From the NCBI GenBank assembly GCA_023142175.1, contig JAGLJX010000305.1:1-6674 (forward strand): DNA of 6,674 nt, read 5' to 3'. The notes under the pieces were generated by a model that worked only from the letters and a program-made list of their open reading frames with translations, ran no database searches and had not been told where the DNA came from. Positions 6,430 through 6,674 of this stretch are shown in pieces (position 1 is the stretch's first letter; the number at the start of each line of letters is the position of its first letter). The position numbers were made by a program, and so were the translations under genes. Source of the DNA: Emcibacter sp. Its GTDB lineage: Bacteria; Pseudomonadota; Alphaproteobacteria; Sphingomonadales; Emcibacteraceae.

Positions 6430-6674
6430 TAATGATGCTCCTCATCCAGTTGACGCGATAGAATTGTGCCAAACTCATCAGCAAATCCCTCCAGACGGTT
6501 GGCATAACGGCCAAGGTCATTGCTGATCTTGTTATAGGCCACCACCGCCGGCACCGCCGCCACCAGCCCCATAGCCGTGGCAAACAGGGCTTCTGCTATA
6601 CCGGGAGCCACAACGGCCAAAGATGAATTATGGGTCAGCGCAATCTGCTCAAAGGCATTCATAATGCCCCAGAC
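6429..6674 (-). CDS. tolQ: Tol-Pal system protein TolQ, C-terminal part (5' end outside window)
   Basis: Inner-membrane proton channel subunit of the MotA/TolQ/ExbB family. The frame is open to the window edge and gives the last 81 residues, roughly a third of the protein. It begins VWGIMNAF, the conserved segment at the end of membrane helix 2, so the ATG at 6662 inside it is not the start. Next come LAVVAPGIAEALFATAMGL and the third helix with VPAVVAYNK, the most conserved signature of the family. The Thr in FATAMG (residue 33 of the fragment) is probably the channel-lining Thr178 of E. coli TolQ. The cytoplasmic tail ends in acidic DEEHH. Its stop overlaps tolR by one base. Confidence 0.96.
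   Translation of the reverse strand, partial: VWGIMNAFEQIALTHNSSLAVVAPGIAEALFATAMGLVAAVPAVVAYNKISNDLGRYANRLEGFADEFGTILSRQLDEEHH
6430..6443 (-). promoter_or_regulatory. Ribosome binding site of tolR, inside the end of tolQ
   Basis: GAGGAG (6443-6438), encoding the Glu-Glu near the tolQ C-terminus, is 8 nt before the tolR ATG on the minus strand. Together with the TAATG overlap it indicates efficient re-initiation, keeping TolQ and TolR synthesis linked. Confidence 0.75.

Noticed and set aside
5974..6526. Two plus-strand frames opposite tolR and tolQ
   Set aside because: Antisense shadows of strongly conserved genes, with no family resemblance.
1..6674. Search for mobile elements, CRISPR arrays, tRNAs, phage or defence genes
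   Set aside because: No transposase, integrase, regularly spaced repeats, cloverleaf or foreign-looking gene is visible. The window is a conserved housekeeping cluster.

Overview
All eight genes in this window are on the minus strand and none is novel. In transcription order (right to left) they are tolQ (3' end only), tolR, tolA, tolB, pal, cpoB (ybgF), tilS and ftsH (5' end only). This is the Tol-Pal envelope cluster followed by tRNA-Ile lysidine synthase and the FtsH protease. The order tol-pal-cpoB-tilS-ftsH is characteristic of Alphaproteobacteria, and several details agree with that class: the short TolA with a Lys/Pro-rich stalk, the Pal motif GHCDERGT, and the TolA C-terminal Cys pair. 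Base composition looks intermediate and the intergenic spacers are AT-rich, so a mid-GC, non-rhizobial alphaproteobacterium is likely. I cannot name a genus.

Layout: tolQ-tolR-tolA-tolB (6674 to 3802) is tightly packed. tolQ and tolR overlap by one base (TAATG), tolR and tolA are 7 nt apart, and tolA and tolB are 11 nt apart. A 136-nt spacer with small direct and inverted repeats separates tolB from pal. A strong hairpin with T runs on both strands (3071-3111) follows pal, and cpoB starts only 25 nt beyond it. cpoB and tilS are 11 nt apart. A 134-nt AT-rich spacer precedes ftsH, which runs off the left edge inside its AAA+ domain just after Walker B. No stretch longer than 300 nt lacks a gene.

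How the genes work together: TolQ and TolR form the proton-motive-force motor in the inner membrane and energise TolA, which crosses the periplasm. TolA contacts TolB and, through it, the peptidoglycan-binding outer-membrane lipoprotein Pal. This drives outer-membrane constriction at division. CpoB is the periplasmic TPR partner that links Tol-Pal to septal peptidoglycan synthesis. TilS (AUA decoding) and FtsH (membrane protein quality control) are housekeeping genes carried alongside.

I found no undescribed system. What deserves a second look is regulatory or concerns start sites: a probable TTG start for tolA, a probable GTG start for tolB, the pal/cpoB hairpin, the repeats in the tolB-pal spacer, and the ftsH leader.
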